Positions 7,322-9,154 of a stretch of DNA of 9,154 nucleotides are shown one piece after another. The translations under genes and the position numbers were made by a program. Source of the stretch: Sphingomonas sp. GTDB taxonomy: Bacteria > Pseudomonadota > Alphaproteobacteria > Sphingomonadales > Sphingomonadaceae. Each line of letters opens with the position of its first letter. Position 1 is the first letter of the stretch. The stretch covers positions 1-9,154 of the forward strand of contig JASLBO010000378.1 in the NCBI GenBank assembly GCA_030146605.1, in the 5' to 3' direction. Below the pieces are notes generated by a model. The model searched no databases. It saw only the letters and a list, made by a program, of their open reading frames with translations, and was not told the DNA's origin.

Positions 7322-8518
7322 TCAGCGCCGGAGCTTGGCCGCGTTCAACTCTATCGTGATCTCGAGGCCGGTTGGTTTCCAGTCGTAGGAGATCGAACCG
7401 CCAAATTGGCGCTCTACCGTCATCGCGATGAGTGAAGTCCCGAACCCGCTCTGGGAAGGCTCGCTGGATATTCGAGGGCCGTCGCATTCCAGCCATTGGA
7501 GAGTCATTTGAGTCCCGTCGAGCTCCCAGGAGATATCGACCCGTCCGCCGGGAACACTGAGCGCTCCGTACTTGGCCGCGTTCGTCGCGAGTTCGTGAAC
7601 GACCAATGCCACTGCGTTCGTCGCGTGATCGCCGCAGGGAACGGCAGGACCGCGCGTCGCTATCCGGTTGGGTGCATCGACTGCGCGTTCATGCACCTTT
7701 ACGACCGCCGCAATCAACTCGGCCAGATCGAAACTTCGGTCCGAGCCGATGGCGACCACCTGCCGCTGAACCAGCGAATGCGCGTCAGCCAATGCATGCA
7801 GGCGTCCGGACAGTGCGGTCGCGAAATCAACGACCGTTTCGGCGGTGCGCGCGCTGCCGTGAATCATGCCGTCCGTCATCGCGAACAAATTCTTCAACCG
7901 GTGGCTCATCTCCCTGGCGAGCAGTTCCTGTTCGGTGAGCGCGGCGCGCAGGCGCTCCTCCTCGCGGATCATCTTCAACGCGAGTCCTGCAAAGCTGGCC
8001 AGTTCGGCCGCCGTGTCGGCATGCCCGCGGTGAAAATGTCCCTCTCGTTCCGAGACGACCCAGAGCGTCCCCAGCGGCTCGTCGCTGCCGATATAGAGCG
8101 GGACCAGTAACACTTCGGGAATGACAAGATTTCCCGCCGCGATCCAGTCGTAGACCAACTCGGGATGCCTGGACAGCGTAGGGCGGTTGCGATCGAGTGT
8201 GACACCGCATGGACTATCGTCGCGCGGCGTCGTGGCATTCTCAAACGCGGCCAGCAGACCATGGAGATGGCGCCAGCGAAATACCCCGGGCTCTGGCTCC
8301 GGTTCGTACAGGCTGAGCCCCGCCGAGACTGCTTCAGTCAGTGTCATCGCCAGCTCGACGAACTTCGGCAGCACCTCGGCCGGTGCCTTTGCCATTGCTG
8401 CCGCCAAAACATGAAGGGCCTGCTTTTGGCCGGCAAGGTTCACCGTACCGACGGCGCGGCTTTCCAGCGCCTCGTTTATGTAGACGGGGGAGGCGGCCTT
8501 GCAGGGTTCCAGGATCAT
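7322..8518 (-). CDS. GAF-domain sensor kinase of the HWE family
   Basis: The product is about 398 residues from the ATG at 8516-8518. A GAF-like sensor spans residues 32-187, with SAGLSLYEPEP near the start and EVLLVPLYIGSDEPLGTLWVVS in the core. The dimerisation helix carries the phosphoacceptor His 206 in EMSHRLKNLFAM. The ATP-binding domain has the HWE hallmarks: His 308 and Asn 313 in HELATNAAKYGAL, and the W-x-E motif in LQWLECDGP (residues 342-344). A short G box, SGFGTSLI, follows at 357-364. No membrane segment is present, so it is cytoplasmic. HWE kinases in alphaproteobacteria often feed the general stress response or light responses through single-domain regulators; no such partner is in the window. 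The start is uncertain. An ATG at 8546-8548 and further upstream starts are open, but these would read antisense through the integrase remnant, and no strong ribosome binding site marks any of them. Confidence 0.88.
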   Translation of the reverse strand: MILEPCKAASPVYINEALESRAVGTVNLAGQKQALHVLAAAMAKAPAEVLPKFVELAMTLTEAVSAGLSLYEPEPEPGVFRWRHLHGLLAAFENATTPRDDSPCGVTLDRNRPTLSRHPELVYDWIAAGNLVIPEVLLVPLYIGSDEPLGTLWVVSEREGHFHRGHADTAAELASFAGLALKMIREEERLRAALTEQELLAREMSHRLKNLFAMTDGMIHGSARTAETVVDFATALSGRLHALADAHSLVQRQVVAIGSDRSFDLAELIAAVVKVHERAVDAPNRIATRGPAVPCGDHATNAVALVVHELATNAAKYGALSVPGGRVDISWELDGTQMTLQWLECDGPRISSEPSQSGFGTSLIAMTVERQFGGSISYDWKPTGLEITIELNAAKLRR

Positions 8519-8607
8519 GTTGTGCCCACGCAACGAGTATATCACCATTTCGCAGCGGCGCGAGTCTGCATTGGATCGCGACGGGCTGGCCGGCTCCATC
8601 GGCGGAT

Positions 8608-9115
8608 AGGCGCGCTGAAGGTGGCGGAAGTCCGCTGGGACCAGATTGATCTGGACGCCGGGACTTGGGTGATCCCATCGGACTCCGCCAAGGCGGGCAG
8701 GGCGCACCTTGTGCCATTATCGGCTGCCGCAGTTCGGTTGCTCCAGTCCGTCCCGCGGCTCGGCGAGTACGTTTGGACCAACGACTGCAAGAGCCCGATC
8801 AGCGGCTTCGCAAAGCTAAAACAGCGCCTTGATGGGTTCCTCGCCGCGTCAGGAGACGAGCTACAGCCTTGGGTGCTGCAGGATTTGCGCAGGACCGTGG
8901 CGACACACATGGTACGACTCGGCGTTACAGAGACGATCGTAGGCCGAGTGCTGAACCACGCCGCTCAAGGCGTCACCGCCAAAGTGTATGCGCTCCACAG
9001 CTACGCTCCTGAAAAGCGAGGTGCCTTCAATTGCTGGGCCGCCGACATCCAGCGTGAGATAGACGGACGACCCTCGCAAAATATAGCTGCGCCTGGTTCC
9101 CAAGATCGTCAGTGA
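8608..9115 (+). pseudogene. Tyrosine integrase remnant, C-terminal catalytic part
   Basis: From 8621 the frame reads VAEVRWDQIDLDAGTWVIPS, then SAKAGRAHLVPLS, DLRRTVATHMVRLGV, GRVLNHA and VYALHSYAPEKRGAF. This order is that of phage and island tyrosine recombinases. The beta-hairpin Lys, the box II Arg, the LNHA His and the nucleophile Tyr (9002-9004, in HSYAPEKR) are visible. Two defects stand out. The first catalytic box RRAEV is split: RRAE reads at 8608-8619 in one frame and VAEVRW from 8621 in another, as if one G were extra. The box II His of the usual HDLRRT is Gln (LQDLRRT, codon 8879-8881). No N-terminal arm or core-binding domain lies upstream, because that DNA encodes the HWE kinase on the other strand. 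I conclude it is a broken integrase that once moved this segment or a neighbouring one. Confidence 0.75.
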
Positions 9116-9116
9116 A

Positions 9117-9143
9117 TTTCGCTGCTTAGCGGGAGAAGCGAAA
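9117..9143. other. Hairpin just after the integrase remnant
   Basis: TTTCGCTGCT (9117-9126) pairs with AGAAGCGAAA (9134-9143) with one mismatch and a 7-nt loop. It begins 2 nt after the integrase stop. No T-run follows on the plus strand, so terminator activity is doubtful. It could be part of an attachment site, but no repeat partner is visible in the window. Confidence 0.3.
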
Positions 9144-9154
9144 CTCACAGGTTG

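Noticed and set aside
7496..8110. Plus-strand open frame of 204 residues opposite the HWE kinase
   Set aside because: It is antisense to the conserved H, N and W-x-E motifs and shows no recognisable motif.
8519..8707. N-terminal extension of the HWE kinase up to 8707
   Set aside because: The extension reads antisense through recognisable integrase sequence and adds no domain. Starts at 8518 or 8548 are more reasonable.

Overview
The window looks like GC-rich alphaproteobacterial DNA, most likely from a sphingomonad or a close relative. The reasons are the HWE-family histidine kinase, the FixL-type hybrid kinase, the Gly/Ala-rich codon use and the short AGG-type ribosome binding sites. The genus is an inference from gene style; no rRNA or other phylogenetic marker is present.

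Left part (1-2814). Three minus-strand units lie in a row: a 262-residue protein with a decapeptide repeat, a small acidic protein with a clear rho-independent terminator behind it, and an alpha/beta-hydrolase remnant. The remnant keeps the nucleophile Ser but lacks a start codon, an N-terminus and the catalytic His. Beside it, on the plus strand, is a short reading frame ending in one textbook EF-hand loop, probably the tail of a larger gene. This part reads as accessory, partly decayed DNA.

Middle (2815-4083). A small exported protein of unknown function (3039-3611) is followed by about 470 bp with no clear gene on the plus strand. That gap holds a tandem AAGTGTGGGG repeat, a 16-bp near-palindrome, and a possible 47-codon minus-strand ORF with a good ribosome binding site.

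Right part (4084-9154). Two sensor kinases converge tail to tail with 76 bp between them. The plus-strand one is a soluble hybrid kinase of about 1050 residues (GAF-PAS-PAS-GAF-HisKA-HATPase-REC). The minus-strand one is a GAF-HWE kinase of about 400 residues. Neither has a transmembrane segment and no DNA-binding response regulator is in the window, so both must pass phosphate to partners elsewhere. Immediately upstream of the HWE kinase is the C-terminal catalytic part of a tyrosine integrase. It has no N-terminal half, an apparent frameshift at the first catalytic box, and Gln in place of the box II His. The kinase pair may therefore have arrived as part of an island whose integrase has since decayed.

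No rRNA, tRNA, CRISPR array or complete insertion sequence was recognised. No complete new defence or biosynthetic system is visible. The most unusual items are the decapeptide-repeat protein and the orphan kinase pair bracketed by possible integration scars.
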